This document shows, piece after piece, positions 1 through 8,538 of a DNA stretch of 64,000 nt. The stretch comes from Yinghuangia soli (GTDB taxonomy: Bacteria > Actinomycetota > Actinomycetes > Streptomycetales > Streptomycetaceae): NCBI RefSeq assembly GCF_021502675.1, contig NZ_JAKFHA010000015.1, forward strand, positions 140,846-204,845. The letters run 5' to 3'. The stretch's first letter is position 1. Each line of letters opens with the position of its first letter. Under the pieces are notes generated by a model. The model worked only from the letters and a program-made list of their open reading frames with translations, did not search any database and was not told the DNA's origin. Position numbers and translations under genes: made by a program.

Positions 1-1
1 C

Positions 2-559
2 TTCGCCGCACCGGGATGCACGGACCCGCAGGGCGACGGGGCCCACGCGGCGCCCGCGGACCTGTGCACCGCCGTCACCCCGGCCGAACGCACGGTTCTG
101 GGCATCCCGGCCCCGGCGGCCGCCGAATCCCGCGACGAGGACGCCAAGTCGTCGGCCTCGTGCACCGCACAGCCGCCGGGCAGGCCCTCGCCCGGGGCAG
201 CGGGCGACGCGGCCGCCGCCACCGGGAACTGGGCCGCGCTGCGCATCGAATGGACCAGCTTCGGCGGCGTGGGCGGCGAGGGCCCGTCCGGCGAGGACCG
301 GGCCCGGGCGGCCTACGACGCGGCCCGGACCCGGGGCGTCCTCATCACCTGCTCGCAGCCGCCGGTACCGCCGGGCGTGACGGCCGCCGCCACCTGCTTC
401 GACCCGGGCGGCGAGTACGGCCCGATGCGGGCCACTGTGGCGCTGCGGGACGGCCGTACCGTCGTGTACATCACGTACAGCGGGGTGGGCCAGGACGCCC
501 GCGCGGTCCAGGAGACCTTGCGCCACCTGGCCGACCGGGCCGCCGACCTGGGGCGCTGA
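2..559 (+). CDS. Secreted or lipoprotein DUF3558-like protein (5' truncated)
   Basis: The reading frame is open from the first bases of the window, so the start codon and any signal peptide lie upstream. The visible 185 residues contain five spaced cysteines (in GCTDP, DLCTAV, SCTAQ, ITCSQPP and ATCFDPG) and an LRIEW strand. This resembles the DUF3558 lipoproteins of actinomycetes, which share an N-terminal Cys, a P-x-D-LCTAVT-like segment and beta strands. That match is by eye only. It ends 22 bp before the stop of the convergent lipoprotein gene. Function is unknown; an extracytoplasmic location is inferred from the cysteine pattern. Confidence 0.6.
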   Translation, partial: FAAPGCTDPQGDGAHAAPADLCTAVTPAERTVLGIPAPAAAESRDEDAKSSASCTAQPPGRPSPGAAGDAAAATGNWAALRIEWTSFGGVGGEGPSGEDRARAAYDAARTRGVLITCSQPPVPPGVTAAATCFDPGGEYGPMRATVALRDGRTVVYITYSGVGQDARAVQETLRHLADRAADLGR

Positions 560-580
560 CAACGCCCGGACCGGGCCCGG

Positions 581-1165
581 TCAGTCCGTGATGTACCAGG
601 CGCCGTTCAGGTATTCGAGGGTGGAGTCGCCCAGGTCGCGCGAGGTGAACGTGACCGCGGTCCGGATCGCGGAGGCCGGGATCTCGACCTTCGCGGGGCC
701 CTGCACGTCGACCTTGGCGGGATCGATCGTCGCGGTCTGGAGGGCCTTCTTCTGCGCGGGCGCGATCATCTGCTCCATCATCCCCAGCGAGGTCTTGCAC
801 GGCCCGATGCCCATGGCCTCGGCCTGCTTGGCGGCCGGGGCGGCGATGACGCACGCGGTGTCGAGGTCTTCGCGGCCGATGGCGTGCAGGTACTCCTCGT
901 ACCGGGCGATCGCGCCTTCCTTGGTCTGCGCGGACCCGGCCGGTGCGGACGAGGGCGCGGCCGAAGTCGCGGGCGGGGCCGTGGTGGAGGCGGCCGGTGC
1001 GGGGCTGGATGCCGGGGCCGACGAGGGCGCCGCGGACGCGGACGGGGTGCCCGGCGCAGCGGACGTGGCCGCATTCGTCGCGGAATCGCCGCCCCCGTCG
1101 CCGCTGCACCCGGCCAGTACCAGGAGTCCTGCCAAGGCGATTGCCGGCACTGCCACTACCCGCAC
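581..1165 (-). CDS. Putative lipoprotein with Ser/Ala/Pro-rich linker
   Basis: The 194-residue product begins MRVVAVPAIALAGLLVLAGC, a short hydrophobic signal with an LAGC lipobox, so Cys20 should be lipidated and the protein anchored outside the membrane. Residues about 25-85 are a low-complexity Ala/Ser/Pro/Thr linker. A C-terminal domain of about 110 residues follows (EEYLHAIGREDLDTAC ... LEYLNGAWYITD), with two cysteines (DTAC and GPCK) that could form a disulfide. The fold resembles small extracytoplasmic domains ending in a W-Y-I strand, but I cannot name the family. Function unknown. Confidence 0.8.
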   Translation of the reverse strand: MRVVAVPAIALAGLLVLAGCSGDGGGDSATNAATSAAPGTPSASAAPSSAPASSPAPAASTTAPPATSAAPSSAPAGSAQTKEGAIARYEEYLHAIGREDLDTACVIAAPAAKQAEAMGIGPCKTSLGMMEQMIAPAQKKALQTATIDPAKVDVQGPAKVEIPASAIRTAVTFTSRDLGDSTLEYLNGAWYITD

Positions 1166-1410
1166 GGGACACTCCGTTCCGACGACGACATGAACAAGAC
1201 GCTGATGCTAGCGATGCCCGGGATCGGCCGATGTAGTGCGGAGCGAGGACCAGTCTTGCGGCTGCCGCCTCGCGGGCGGGGTCGTGGCGATGCCGCGGAG
1301 ATCCCGAGGCGTGTCCGGCGCACGCCCGCCGAGGTGTGTCCGGGTAGTTCGCAGCGGACCCGGTGTACGGACCGAGCGCCGTGAATTGCGGTGAGATGTC
1401 CGGGCCCGCC

Positions 1411-2685
1411 CTACGCGGCCACCGCGCCCGCGGTGCGCAGGAGTTCGGGGAGCGAGCCGTGGAACTGCGGCAGCAGGCGCAGCGCGACCGTCCAGGCCTC
1501 GGGTTCGCCGCCCAACGCGGCGTCGGTGAGCCGCTGTACCGCTGCCCGCGCGGCCCGCAGGCCGGCTCCGTCGCCGCCGCCCACCACCGACAGGGCCGCA
1601 TACGCCGACGGGGCCTCGGCCAGGATGCGGTCCGCCGGGACCAGCCCCTCGCGGTAGGCCAGCCGCAACTCGTCGTCGTGCGCTCCCCGGTGCAGCGTGC
1701 GGAGCTGCGGCAGGGCGTTGCGGGTGGCTGCCGCGAGGCGGGCCCGGGAGCGGGCGTCGGTGCCCCAAGGCTCCTTCCCGCCGCGGTCGTTGCGCTCGAC
1801 CAGGGCGTCGGGGCAGCCGGGCTGGTCGCACAGCGCTGCGATGATGTCGCGCCGCCACGTGCGGGTCCGCTCGCCCTTCAGGATGTGCCGCCACGAAAGC
1901 GGCGCGTGCGGGGCGAGGAGGACCAGGCGCGGCAGGGCGTCCGGACCGGTGCCCGGCGGCGCGGGCCGCGTGCTGGCGGCGACCTGTGCACTGCGCCAGC
2001 CGCCGGCGTGCCCGGACAGCCGGACCAGGCGCTCGACCACCACACGCGGATGGCCTTCGGCAGCCACGAAGCGCTCCAGCACGCCGAGGCCGTCGCTGCT
2101 CTCGAGGGCGCCCTGCACGATCGCGCGCAGCTTCCGCCCGGGCCAGAAGGCGGCGCCGAACGCCGCCGCGGCCGCTTCGCGCCCGGCCAGACGCCACAGG
2201 TTCACCAGCCCGCGCACGAACACCGCGTTGCCGGCCAGGAGCCCGTCGGCCATGAGGACTTCGCGCAGCGCGTAGGCGATGTGCACTGGGTCCGGCGACT
2301 CCACCAGGGCGTACAGCTCGCGCTGCGGGACGTCGGCCCCGGGGCGGTCCGTCAGCCCGGTCGCCCGCGCCGCGGTCGGCATGGCCCGCAGCACGACGTC
2401 CCGATTGGCGCGGGGATTGGCCGCGATCCGCCACGCGAGGTCCGGGTCGGCAGCCGGGAGGAGCGCGGCGAGCGCCGCAGGACCGGCGGCCGGGTTCTCG
2501 GCGATCGCGGCCCGGTCCTCGGGCGGGCCGTGGCGCACGGCGTACGCGAGGAGCCCATCGCTCGGCGGCTCGGGGAAGACGAGGAGCCGGTGGCGTTCCT
2601 CCGCGTCGAGGCGGTCGAGCACCGGCCCGATCACCGCGGGTGGTGCGGCCCCGAGCAGCAGCGGCTGCCCTTGCAAGCTGGTCAT
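1411..2685 (-). CDS. Helical-repeat hypothetical protein, distant paralogue of the 32.5 and 35.3 kb proteins
   Basis: A 424-residue cytoplasmic protein without signal peptide or membrane segment. It is rich in Ala/Leu/Arg helices with HEAT or leucine-rich-variant character, for example IAENPAAGPAALAALLPAAD and WRIAANPRANRDVVLRAMP, which look like repeat units of about 24 residues. The C-terminal signature LRLLPQFHGSLPELLRTA matches signatures in the two large tandem proteins further along the window (LLRTDFAGTVPELLRTAA and LLRSGFPGTVPELLRAAA), suggesting one paralogous family. The ATG is preceded by a purine-rich GGGAGGGGG ribosome site. Likely a protein-interaction scaffold, by inference only. 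Confidence 0.75.
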   Translation of the reverse strand: MTSLQGQPLLLGAAPPAVIGPVLDRLDAEERHRLLVFPEPPSDGLLAYAVRHGPPEDRAAIAENPAAGPAALAALLPAADPDLAWRIAANPRANRDVVLRAMPTAARATGLTDRPGADVPQRELYALVESPDPVHIAYALREVLMADGLLAGNAVFVRGLVNLWRLAGREAAAAAFGAAFWPGRKLRAIVQGALESSDGLGVLERFVAAEGHPRVVVERLVRLSGHAGGWRSAQVAASTRPAPPGTGPDALPRLVLLAPHAPLSWRHILKGERTRTWRRDIIAALCDQPGCPDALVERNDRGGKEPWGTDARSRARLAAATRNALPQLRTLHRGAHDDELRLAYREGLVPADRILAEAPSAYAALSVVGGGDGAGLRAARAAVQRLTDAALGGEPEAWTVALRLLPQFHGSLPELLRTAGAVAA

Positions 2686-2835
2686 GTCCGTCCCCCTCCC
2701 CGACGGCCACGCTAATCGACGGTCCCGCCGACCATCGAGGTCCCGGTGAGCCGGGGTGAAGCGGAGCGGCTCGCCGAGTGCGGCCTTCAGTGCGTGACGC
2801 TGCTTGCCCCGGACCGGTTCCTCTGACGCCCTGGT

Positions 2836-3330
2836 TCAGCCCGCGCGCTGCTCGACGTACGCGGCCAGGTTGGCCAACGACGAGGCGATGCCTTCCTCGT
2901 GCACGTCCTGGTGGATGCCGGGCGGCACATCCGCGGCGGTGACGGTCACCGTCGTCCCCGTCCCAGCCCTTGTCCCTGTCACTGCGTCGGCCGCGGCCAG
3001 CTGCCACGTCATCGTCATGACCCCCGCGAAGGCCGGGTCCTCGGCCTCGAACACCGCACGCTGCACCACGCGCTCCGGCGGTACCAGGTCGGCGAGTTCG
3101 ACGTCGACCACGTCGGTTGCGTCGGACGACTTCCCGGGGCTGCCCGCCGGATCGAGGTACGTGAGCACCATGCGGAACCCGCCGCCCGGCCGCGGGTCCC
3201 AGCGCTCGATCCGCCCGGACATCCCCTCCGGCGGCAGCCACGCCTCCAGCGCGTCCCGCTCGACGAGGGCGCGGTAGACGTCCTCCCGCGGTGCGGCGAT
3301 CGTGCGTTCGGCGCGGTCGGTCCTGGCCAT
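2836..3330 (-). CDS. SRPBCC / AHSA1-type START-like domain protein
   Basis: A 164-residue protein of the Activator of Hsp90 ATPase 1-like (AHSA1/SRPBCC) superfamily. The N-terminus has the expected pattern RTIAAPREDVYRALVERDAL followed by AWLPPEGMSGRIERWD. The C-terminus EEGIASSLANLAAYVEQ is the long final helix that closes the hydrophobic pocket. Proteins of this kind bind small hydrophobic ligands or act with regulators; the substrate cannot be told. It is 95 bp downstream of the SDR gene stop on the same strand and may be cotranscribed. A Thr/Val-rich insertion near residues 115-135 is unusual. Confidence 0.88.
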   Translation of the reverse strand: MARTDRAERTIAAPREDVYRALVERDALEAWLPPEGMSGRIERWDPRPGGGFRMVLTYLDPAGSPGKSSDATDVVDVELADLVPPERVVQRAVFEAEDPAFAGVMTMTWQLAAADAVTGTRAGTGTTVTVTAADVPPGIHQDVHEEGIASSLANLAAYVEQRAG

Positions 3331-3425
3331 GCCGCCAGCCTACGTCCGGCGGGCCGGTCCCTCGGGTCCGCCCCGCCGGTACCGGCGCGCCGCGCCGCGC
3401 GCCGGTTCCGCAGGCCGGGCGGAGG

Positions 3426-4247
3426 TCAGGAGACGCCGAGGAGCGCGCCGCCGGTGCCGTCGATGTACTGGCCGGTGATCCAGCGTGCGTCGTCGGAGGC
3501 GAGGAAGGCGACGATGTCCGCGATGTCGGCGGGCTCGCCGAGGCGGTCGAAGGCGGAGTACGCGGCGCCCTGCTTCGCCGCGGCCGGGTCGTTCAGCCAG
3601 TCGGCCGCGTCGGTGTGCACCAGGCCCGGGGCGACCGCGTTGACGGTGATGCCGCGCGGGCCGAGGTCCTGGGCCAGGGTGAGCGTGAGGGTGTTCAGCG
3701 CGCCCTTGGTCATCGAGTACGCGGTGGTCGACGGGAAGGCGATGCGGGTCACCCCGGACGAGATGTTGACGATCCGGCCGCCGTCGCGCAGGCGTTCCAG
3801 GCCCTGCCGGATCACGAAGAACGGGGCCTTGGCGTTGACCGCGAAGACGCGGTCGAAGTCGGCCTCGGACACCTCGTGGATGCGCCCGTAGGTGCTGATC
3901 CCCGCGTTGTTGACGAGGATGTCGAGGCCCGGTCCGATCCCGGCGGCCGGGCCGGCCGCGGCGACGGCGTCGTCGAAGGCGGTCCACAGCGCCTCCGCAT
4001 CGCCCGGGACCCCGAGTTCGGCGCGTATCGCCACCGCGCGCCCGCCCGCGGCGGTGATCCGGGCCAGGGTCTCGTCCGCGGCCGCGGCGTTCCCCGCGTA
4101 GTGCACCACCACGAACGCGCCGTCCGCGGCCAGGCGTTCGGCGATGCCGCGGCCGATGCCCCGGCTCGATCCGGTGACCAGCGCGACCTTGCCGGTGAGC
4201 TTCCCGCCGGCCTTCGCCGTGCTCTTGACGCCCGCAACCGTGTTCAT
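3426..4247 (-). CDS. SDR-family NAD(P)-dependent oxidoreductase (3-oxoacyl-ACP reductase-like)
   Basis: A 273-residue classical short-chain dehydrogenase. Visible motifs are TGSSRGIG (residues 25-32, cofactor loop), NNAG (113-116), the catalytic Ser in NISSG (163-164) and Tyr177/Lys181 in AYSMTKGA. An ATG four codons upstream (4259) is possible, but that codon forms part of the sequence GGAGG with 5 nt spacing to the ATG at 4247, so I chose 4247. It is divergent from a TetR regulator, with a CGCTAT-containing intergenic region, a standard arrangement in which the TetR protein represses the SDR gene. Substrate unknown. Confidence 0.92.
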   Translation of the reverse strand: MNTVAGVKSTAKAGGKLTGKVALVTGSSRGIGRGIAERLAADGAFVVVHYAGNAAAADETLARITAAGGRAVAIRAELGVPGDAEALWTAFDDAVAAAGPAAGIGPGLDILVNNAGISTYGRIHEVSEADFDRVFAVNAKAPFFVIRQGLERLRDGGRIVNISSGVTRIAFPSTTAYSMTKGALNTLTLTLAQDLGPRGITVNAVAPGLVHTDAADWLNDPAAAKQGAAYSAFDRLGEPADIADIVAFLASDDARWITGQYIDGTGGALLGVS

Positions 4248-4280
4248 GGCAGCCTCCATGGCTTCGCCGACCGACTTCTG

Positions 4281-4335
4281 TATCGATCGCTATGGAAAGG
4301 ACCGTAGCAGATTATGTAGGGAGCGCTATACAATT
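4281..4335. promoter_or_regulatory. Probable TetR operator region between divergent SDR and TetR genes
   Basis: This A/T-richer patch has two imperfect copies of a TGTAT/CGCTAT sequence: TGTATCGATCGCTATGG on the left and GGAGCGCTATACA on the right. CGCTAT occurs at 4288-4293 and 4324-4329, and TGTAT on the left is the reverse complement of ATACA on the right. Together they give a partly inverted, partly direct arrangement about 36 bp apart. Its position in the 93-bp divergent gap suits an operator for the adjacent TetR protein. Inference only. Confidence 0.5.
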
Positions 4336-4340
4336 GGGCG

Positions 4341-4946
4341 GTGACCACCAAGCCGCGCGGACGCCCCCGCTCCTTCGACCGCGAAGCCGCCCTGCGCCGC
4401 GCACTCGCGCTCTTCTGGGACAAGGGGTACGAGGCGACCTCGATCGCCGACCTGACCGGCGCGATGGGCATCGGGGCGCCCAGCCTGTATGCCGCGTTCG
4501 GGAACAAGAGCGCACTCTTCGAGGAGGTCGTCGCGCTCTACGGCCGCGAGGAGGGCGCCTTCAGCGGGGTGGCCCTCGACGAGGAGCCGACCGTCCGCCG
4601 CGGCGTCGCCCGCATGCTCCGCGAGGCCGCCGCGCAGTACACCGGCCCCGGCCACCCGGGCGGCTGCCTGGTCATCACCGCGGCCACGAACTGCTCGGAC
4701 GACGACGTCGCCAAGGCCCTGCGCGACCGGCGCAACGCGAACGTCGCCGAGATCGAACGCCGCATCCGCACCGACATCGGCAACGGCATCCTGCCGGCCG
4801 GCACGGACGCCCGCGCCCTGGCCGTCTACACCGGCGCGGTCGTCCAGGGCATGTCCCAGCAGGCCCGCGACGGCGCGGCGCGCCGCGACCTGGAGGCGGT
4901 GGCCGACGCCGCGATGCTGGCCTGGCCGCCGGACGCCGGACGGTAA
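4341..4946 (+). CDS. TetR/AcrR-family transcriptional regulator
   Basis: A 201-residue regulator with GTG start. The N-terminal helix-turn-helix is clear: FDREAALRRALALFWDKGYE, then TSIADLTGAMGIGAPSLYAAFGNKSALFEE. The domain after about residue 75 is the ligand-binding part, with a C-terminal segment (GCLVITAATNCSDDDVAKAL) typical of the TetR_C_16/YxaF-like group. It is divergent from the SDR gene and probably represses both that gene and itself through the CGCTAT sites in the gap. The inducer is unknown. Confidence 0.92.
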   Translation: MTTKPRGRPRSFDREAALRRALALFWDKGYEATSIADLTGAMGIGAPSLYAAFGNKSALFEEVVALYGREEGAFSGVALDEEPTVRRGVARMLREAAAQYTGPGHPGGCLVITAATNCSDDDVAKALRDRRNANVAEIERRIRTDIGNGILPAGTDARALAVYTGAVVQGMSQQARDGAARRDLEAVADAAMLAWPPDAGR

Positions 4947-5068
4947 CGCGCCGTCGGGCAGCGGCGCTTCGCCGCCCGCGGTACCGCGGACGCGGACGGG
5001 AATGCCACCCCGCGACGAAGATCGCGGGGCGCCCGGGGATCCGCCGGGGCCGGGGAGACAATGGGGGC

Positions 5069-5971
5069 ATGACAGAGACAACAACTGCGCCCCAGGCCTC
5101 CGCGACCGCTCATGAGGCGGTCCGGCGCGTGGGCGTCGTCGGAGCCGGACTCATGGGCTCGGGGATCGCCGAGGTATGCGCGCGGTCGGGGCTGGACGTC
5201 CTGGTCCGCGAGATCAACCCGGACGCCGCGGCCGCCGGCCGGCGCCGCATCACCGACTCGCTCGACCGGGCCGCCAAGCGCGGCAAGCTGACCGAGGAGG
5301 CCCGCGACGCCGCCGTCGCGCGCCTGCGCTTCACCACCGACCTGGCCGAGTTCGCGGACCGCGACCTGGTCGTCGAGGCGATCGCCGAGGACGAAGGCCT
5401 CAAGGCCGACGTCTTCTCGACGCTCGACAAGACCGTGATGCGCGAGGACGCGATCCTGGCGTCCAACACGTCCTCGATCCCGATCATGAAGCTGGGCATG
5501 GCCACCGGACGCCCCGAGTGGGTCGTCGGCGTGCACTTCTTCAACCCCGTGCCGGTCCTGGACCTGGTCGAGCTCGTCCCCTCGCTGCTGACCGGCGAGC
5601 AGACGCTGGCGCAGGCCGAGGAGTTCGTCGGCGGCTCGCTCGGCAAGAAGGTCATCCGCTCCAAGGACCGCGCCGGCTTCGTGGTCAACGCGCTGCTGGT
5701 GCCGTACCTGCTCTCCGCGATCCGCATGCTGGAGTCCGGCTTCGCCTCGGCCGAGGACATCGACTCGGGCATGGAGCTGGGCTGCGCCCACCCGATGGGC
5801 CCGCTGCGCCTCGCCGACCTCATCGGCCTCGACACCCTCGCCGCGATCGCGGCGTCGATGTACGAGGAGTTCAAGGAGCCGCTGCACTCCGCGCCGCCGC
5901 TGCTGCTGCGCATGGTCGAGGCGGGCCTGCTGGGCCGGAAGTCCGGCCGCGGCTTCCACGACTACTCCTGA
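5069..5971 (+). CDS. 3-hydroxybutyryl-CoA dehydrogenase
   Basis: The 300-residue product has a Rossmann NAD-binding site GVVGAGLMGSG near residues 22-32, the VEAIAED strand, the SNTSSIPI segment and the catalytic-region motif HFFNPVPVLDLVELVP. The C-terminal helical domain ends KSGRGFHDYS, as in PaaH/Hbd/FadB2 enzymes. These oxidise (S)-3-hydroxyacyl-CoA to 3-oxoacyl-CoA with NAD(P) in fatty-acid or polyhydroxybutyrate metabolism. Length is normal (about 285) plus a short Thr/Ala N-terminal tail. The reading frame is open far upstream, but the coding pattern starts at this ATG. Terminator-like hairpin follows. Confidence 0.93.
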   Translation: MTETTTAPQASATAHEAVRRVGVVGAGLMGSGIAEVCARSGLDVLVREINPDAAAAGRRRITDSLDRAAKRGKLTEEARDAAVARLRFTTDLAEFADRDLVVEAIAEDEGLKADVFSTLDKTVMREDAILASNTSSIPIMKLGMATGRPEWVVGVHFFNPVPVLDLVELVPSLLTGEQTLAQAEEFVGGSLGKKVIRSKDRAGFVVNALLVPYLLSAIRMLESGFASAEDIDSGMELGCAHPMGPLRLADLIGLDTLAAIAASMYEEFKEPLHSAPPLLLRMVEAGLLGRKSGRGFHDYS

Positions 5972-5998
5972 CCGCACGGCCGGTCGCGTACCGGCCTT

Positions 5999-6030
5999 GG
6001 GGGTGCCGCAGCCGATCCTGCGGTGCCCCC
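5999..6030. terminator. Hairpin between convergent genes
   Basis: GGGGGTGCCGCAG and CTGCGGTGCCCCC face each other across a 6-nt loop. The two central mismatches are G-T wobbles, so a 13-bp RNA stem can form. It lies 27 bp after the dehydrogenase stop and just before the stop of the convergent membrane protein gene, consistent with a bidirectional rho-independent-like terminator. Confidence 0.6.
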
Positions 6031-6053
6031 GGCCGGGCCGGGGACGGCACGGT

Positions 6054-6404
6054 TCAGGCCGGAGTACGCCGGCGTGCGCGGCTCTCGCGCACCGACACGA
6101 CAAGCAGTGCGACGATCGCGAACACCAGGGCGGCACCCATCGCGACCTGCAGGACGACCCCGGGAACGAACTTCGCGATGCCGAAGGCGATGGCCCACAA
6201 GGCCATGCACACCAGCCACAGTCTGCCGGCCAGCTTGTTCTCGTCGTCCTGCCACCGGATGAACAGCAGCAGCGTCGCGATGAGCCCGAACACGGCCAGC
6301 GCGGCCGTCGCCCGGTACTCCCAATCGTCGAACACCATCACGATCGCGACCAGGACGGCCACCACGATGACGGCCTGAGCCGCCCGGAACAACGTCGTCA
6401 ACAT
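6054..6404 (-). CDS. Small integral membrane protein, four predicted TM segments
   Basis: A 116-residue very hydrophobic protein with four evident membrane helices: about residues 6-22 (AAQAVIVVAVLVAIVMVF), 29-49, 58-80 and 84-102, ending in a basic tail RESRARRRTPA. The start at 6404 is preceded by GGCGGGGGCC; an ATG 13 codons upstream would add a polar basic tail and is less likely. I do not recognise the family. It is convergent with the dehydrogenase gene and about 115 bp downstream of the GNAT gene stop. Confidence 0.72.
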   Translation of the reverse strand: MLTTLFRAAQAVIVVAVLVAIVMVFDDWEYRATAALAVFGLIATLLLFIRWQDDENKLAGRLWLVCMALWAIAFGIAKFVPGVVLQVAMGAALVFAIVALLVVSVRESRARRRTPA

Positions 6405-6518
6405 GGCCCCCGCCTTTGTAGTGCGTCCAGTTCCGCTCCGCACCTTGCCGCCGGAGCCCTCACGGTGGGACGAGGCCCGGCCGCCGACGGTTCCGGGACT
6501 GCCCGGTCCGCGCGGCCG

Positions 6519-7052
6519 TCACAACGGCCTGAGCAGCATGAAGACTTCGTCGCGGTCGCCGTGCGCGAAGCGGAGCGCACCCGGATGGCGGCCGATTTCC
6601 CGCCAGCCCAGGCGGCCGTAGAACTCCTCGAGCCCCTCCCCGCCCCGCGCGCCCAGGTGCAGCTGCTCCATGCCCATCTCGTCGCGCGCGATCTGGCGTA
6701 CGCCGTCCATCAAGGCCGTGCCGACGCCGAGGCCGCGGGCCTCCGGATGGGACTGGACGCGCCGGACCGTGCCCCAGTGCCGGACGAGCGGGTCGCGGTG
6801 GCGGCCGACGTGGAGCCAGCCGACCAGCCTGCCGCCGGTCGCGGCGAGCACGAGCCGACTGTATTCGGGGTCGAGCCCGGCGATCATCTCTTCTGCCGCG
6901 GCCTCGACTTCCCCGATGCGCACCGGCGGGAACGCGAAGCCCACCGCGCCGCCCGCGTCGGCGACGGCGGCCCAGCAGGCGACGAGTTCGCGCGTGCGGC
7001 CGGGTGTCATGTCGTCGGGGCGCACGGCCTGGCCGAGGTCTATGGGGTGCAT
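6519..7052 (-). CDS. GNAT-family N-acetyltransferase
   Basis: A 177-residue acetyltransferase. The acetyl-CoA-binding motif A is visible as QSHPEARGLGVGTALMDGVR (R-x-x-G-x-G/A type), followed by LHLGARGGEGLEEFYGRLGW, the usual beta-bulge/alpha-helix region B. The start at 7052 overlaps the end of the upstream MocR gene by 13 nt, so the two are probably translationally coupled. The acceptor substrate is unknown. Pairing with a MocR regulator suggests a role in small-amine or vitamin B6-linked metabolism, but this is inference. Confidence 0.9.
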   Translation of the reverse strand: MHPIDLGQAVRPDDMTPGRTRELVACWAAVADAGGAVGFAFPPVRIGEVEAAAEEMIAGLDPEYSRLVLAATGGRLVGWLHVGRHRDPLVRHWGTVRRVQSHPEARGLGVGTALMDGVRQIARDEMGMEQLHLGARGGEGLEEFYGRLGWREIGRHPGALRFAHGDRDEVFMLLRPL

Positions 7053-8401
7053 GCCTCGTCCAGGATTTTCGCGATGCGGTCCAGGGCGGCCACGGGCGGA
7101 GTGAAGGGGATGCGGATGTGGCGCAGCAGGGTCGCATCGGCGGCGAAGCGCGGGCCGGGGGTGAGCTCCAGCCCGGCGCGGTGCGCGCGGGCGGCCAGGT
7201 CGTCGGCGCGCGCCGAGGTGAGCCGCAGCCACAGCGCGAGGCCGCCGTGCGGGACGGTGAAGCGCCAGCGGTCGTCGCCGGCCAGCGCCGCGGCGAGGTG
7301 GTCGCGCTGGATGCGCAGTTCGCGGCGGCGGTGGCACAGCAACGGGGCGGGGTCGCGCAGGAGTTCGACGGCGACGAGCTGCTGGATCGGGGCCGCGGCC
7401 ATCGGCATGGCCAGCGGGTGGCGGCTCAACTCGGCGATGAACCCGGCCGGGCCGCGGACCCAGCCCACCCGCAGGCCGCCCCACACGGTTTTGCTGCCCG
7501 AGCCGATGAGCAGCGCGTCGCGGATGCGGGGCAGCGGTTCGGGGTTGTCGCGCAGGTCCAGGTCGCGCATCGTCTCGTCGGCGATGACGGTGACCGCGTG
7601 CTCGGCGGCCAGTTCGGCCACGCGGCGGCGCGCGGCCTGCCCCATCAGCGCACCCGTGGGGTTGTGGAAGTCCGGTACGAGGTAGGCGAATCCGCCGCGG
7701 GCGCTGCGGAACGCCTGCTCCAGTTGGTCCGGGTCCCAGCCCGCGGTGGTGACCTGGCAGCCCGCCAGGCGGATCCCGGAGCTGCGCATCAGCGCGAGGG
7801 CGTCGAAGTACGAGGGGATCTCGACGGCCGCCACGCGCGGCCGCAGGTGGGCGCAGAGCAGGGCGAGCGCGGCCCGGGCGCCGCCGGTGACCAGGATCTG
7901 CTCAGGGCGGGTGGGCAGGCCTTCCTGGGTGTAGCGCCGTGCGACGAGGGTGCGCAGTTCGGGCAGGCCGGGACCGGGGTCGCCGTCCTGGGCGAGGACC
8001 GGGTCGGACCGGTGCGCGGCGCGCGCCATGGCGTCCACGTACGCGCTGTGCGGGGCCGCGGGGACGGCCCGGCGCAGGTCGATCGAGCCCGTGTCGCCGG
8101 TGGCCGAGAGCGGTGCGATGCGCTCGACTGCGGTCGGCGGGAGGCGCAGCGTGCTGGCGCTGCCCTGCCGGGTGTCCAGCCAGCCCTCCTCGCGCAGGAC
8201 GGCCAAGGCCGCGGTGACCGTGCCGCGGCTGACGCCGAGCGATTCGGCGACGCGGCGTTCGGCGGGCAGCCGGCTGCCGGTGCGCAGGCGCCCGTCCAGG
8301 ACGGCGTCGCGCAGGGCGGCGGCGATCGCGGCGATCAGCGGCAGGCCGGGCCGCCGCCATTCGCCCAGCGCCGCCAGGAGCTGGTCCTCGGTCACATGCA
8401 C
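7040..8401 (-). CDS. MocR-type (GntR/aminotransferase) transcriptional regulator
   Basis: About 453 residues in two parts. Residues 15-80 form a GntR winged helix (LPAERRVAESLGVSRGTVTA), and residues about 110-450 form a fold-type-I aminotransferase-like domain with the PLP-site segment SGSKTVWGGLRVGW. MocR proteins sense PLP or PLP adducts and often control the neighbouring divergent gene. Here that gene encodes a PLP-dependent decarboxylase-like enzyme. The start is uncertain: GTG at 8401 overlaps an 8-bp inverted repeat, while a second GTG at 8395 lies just inside it. The GNAT gene overlaps its 3' end. Confidence 0.92.
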   Translation of the reverse strand: MHVTEDQLLAALGEWRRPGLPLIAAIAAALRDAVLDGRLRTGSRLPAERRVAESLGVSRGTVTAALAVLREEGWLDTRQGSASTLRLPPTAVERIAPLSATGDTGSIDLRRAVPAAPHSAYVDAMARAAHRSDPVLAQDGDPGPGLPELRTLVARRYTQEGLPTRPEQILVTGGARAALALLCAHLRPRVAAVEIPSYFDALALMRSSGIRLAGCQVTTAGWDPDQLEQAFRSARGGFAYLVPDFHNPTGALMGQAARRRVAELAAEHAVTVIADETMRDLDLRDNPEPLPRIRDALLIGSGSKTVWGGLRVGWVRGPAGFIAELSRHPLAMPMAAAPIQQLVAVELLRDPAPLLCHRRRELRIQRDHLAAALAGDDRWRFTVPHGGLALWLRLTSARADDLAARAHRAGLELTPGPRFAADATLLRHIRIPFTPPVAALDRIAKILDEACTP

Positions 8402-8445
8402 TGGGCCAGTTGTAGCGGATTGGCCCAGGCGCTGCCAGTCGCTAC
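8401..8445. promoter_or_regulatory. Probable MocR operator
   Basis: CTGGGCCA (8401-8408) and TGGCCCAG (8421-8428) form a perfect 8-bp inverted repeat with centres 20 bp apart, two DNA turns. A second inverted pair, GTAGCG (8412-8417) and CGCTAC (8440-8445), is interleaved with it. The site covers the MocR start and lies about 110 bp before the divergent decarboxylase gene, as expected for autoregulation plus activation of the neighbour. Confidence 0.6.
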
Positions 8446-8538
8446 CCGGTTAGTTTCGGGTGGTGAGGAAGCGCGGGACGGCGTGCCCGCCCGCTCGCGC
8501 GCCCCCCCGTACGACGCCCTGCCCCGAACGGAGCCCCG

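Noticed and set aside
4341..5971. A small fatty-acid or polyhydroxybutyrate gene cluster (TetR, 3-hydroxybutyryl-CoA dehydrogenase)
   Set aside because: No thiolase, enoyl-CoA hydratase or acyl-CoA dehydrogenase lies nearby, and the dehydrogenase is separated from the TetR/SDR pair by a 122-bp gap.
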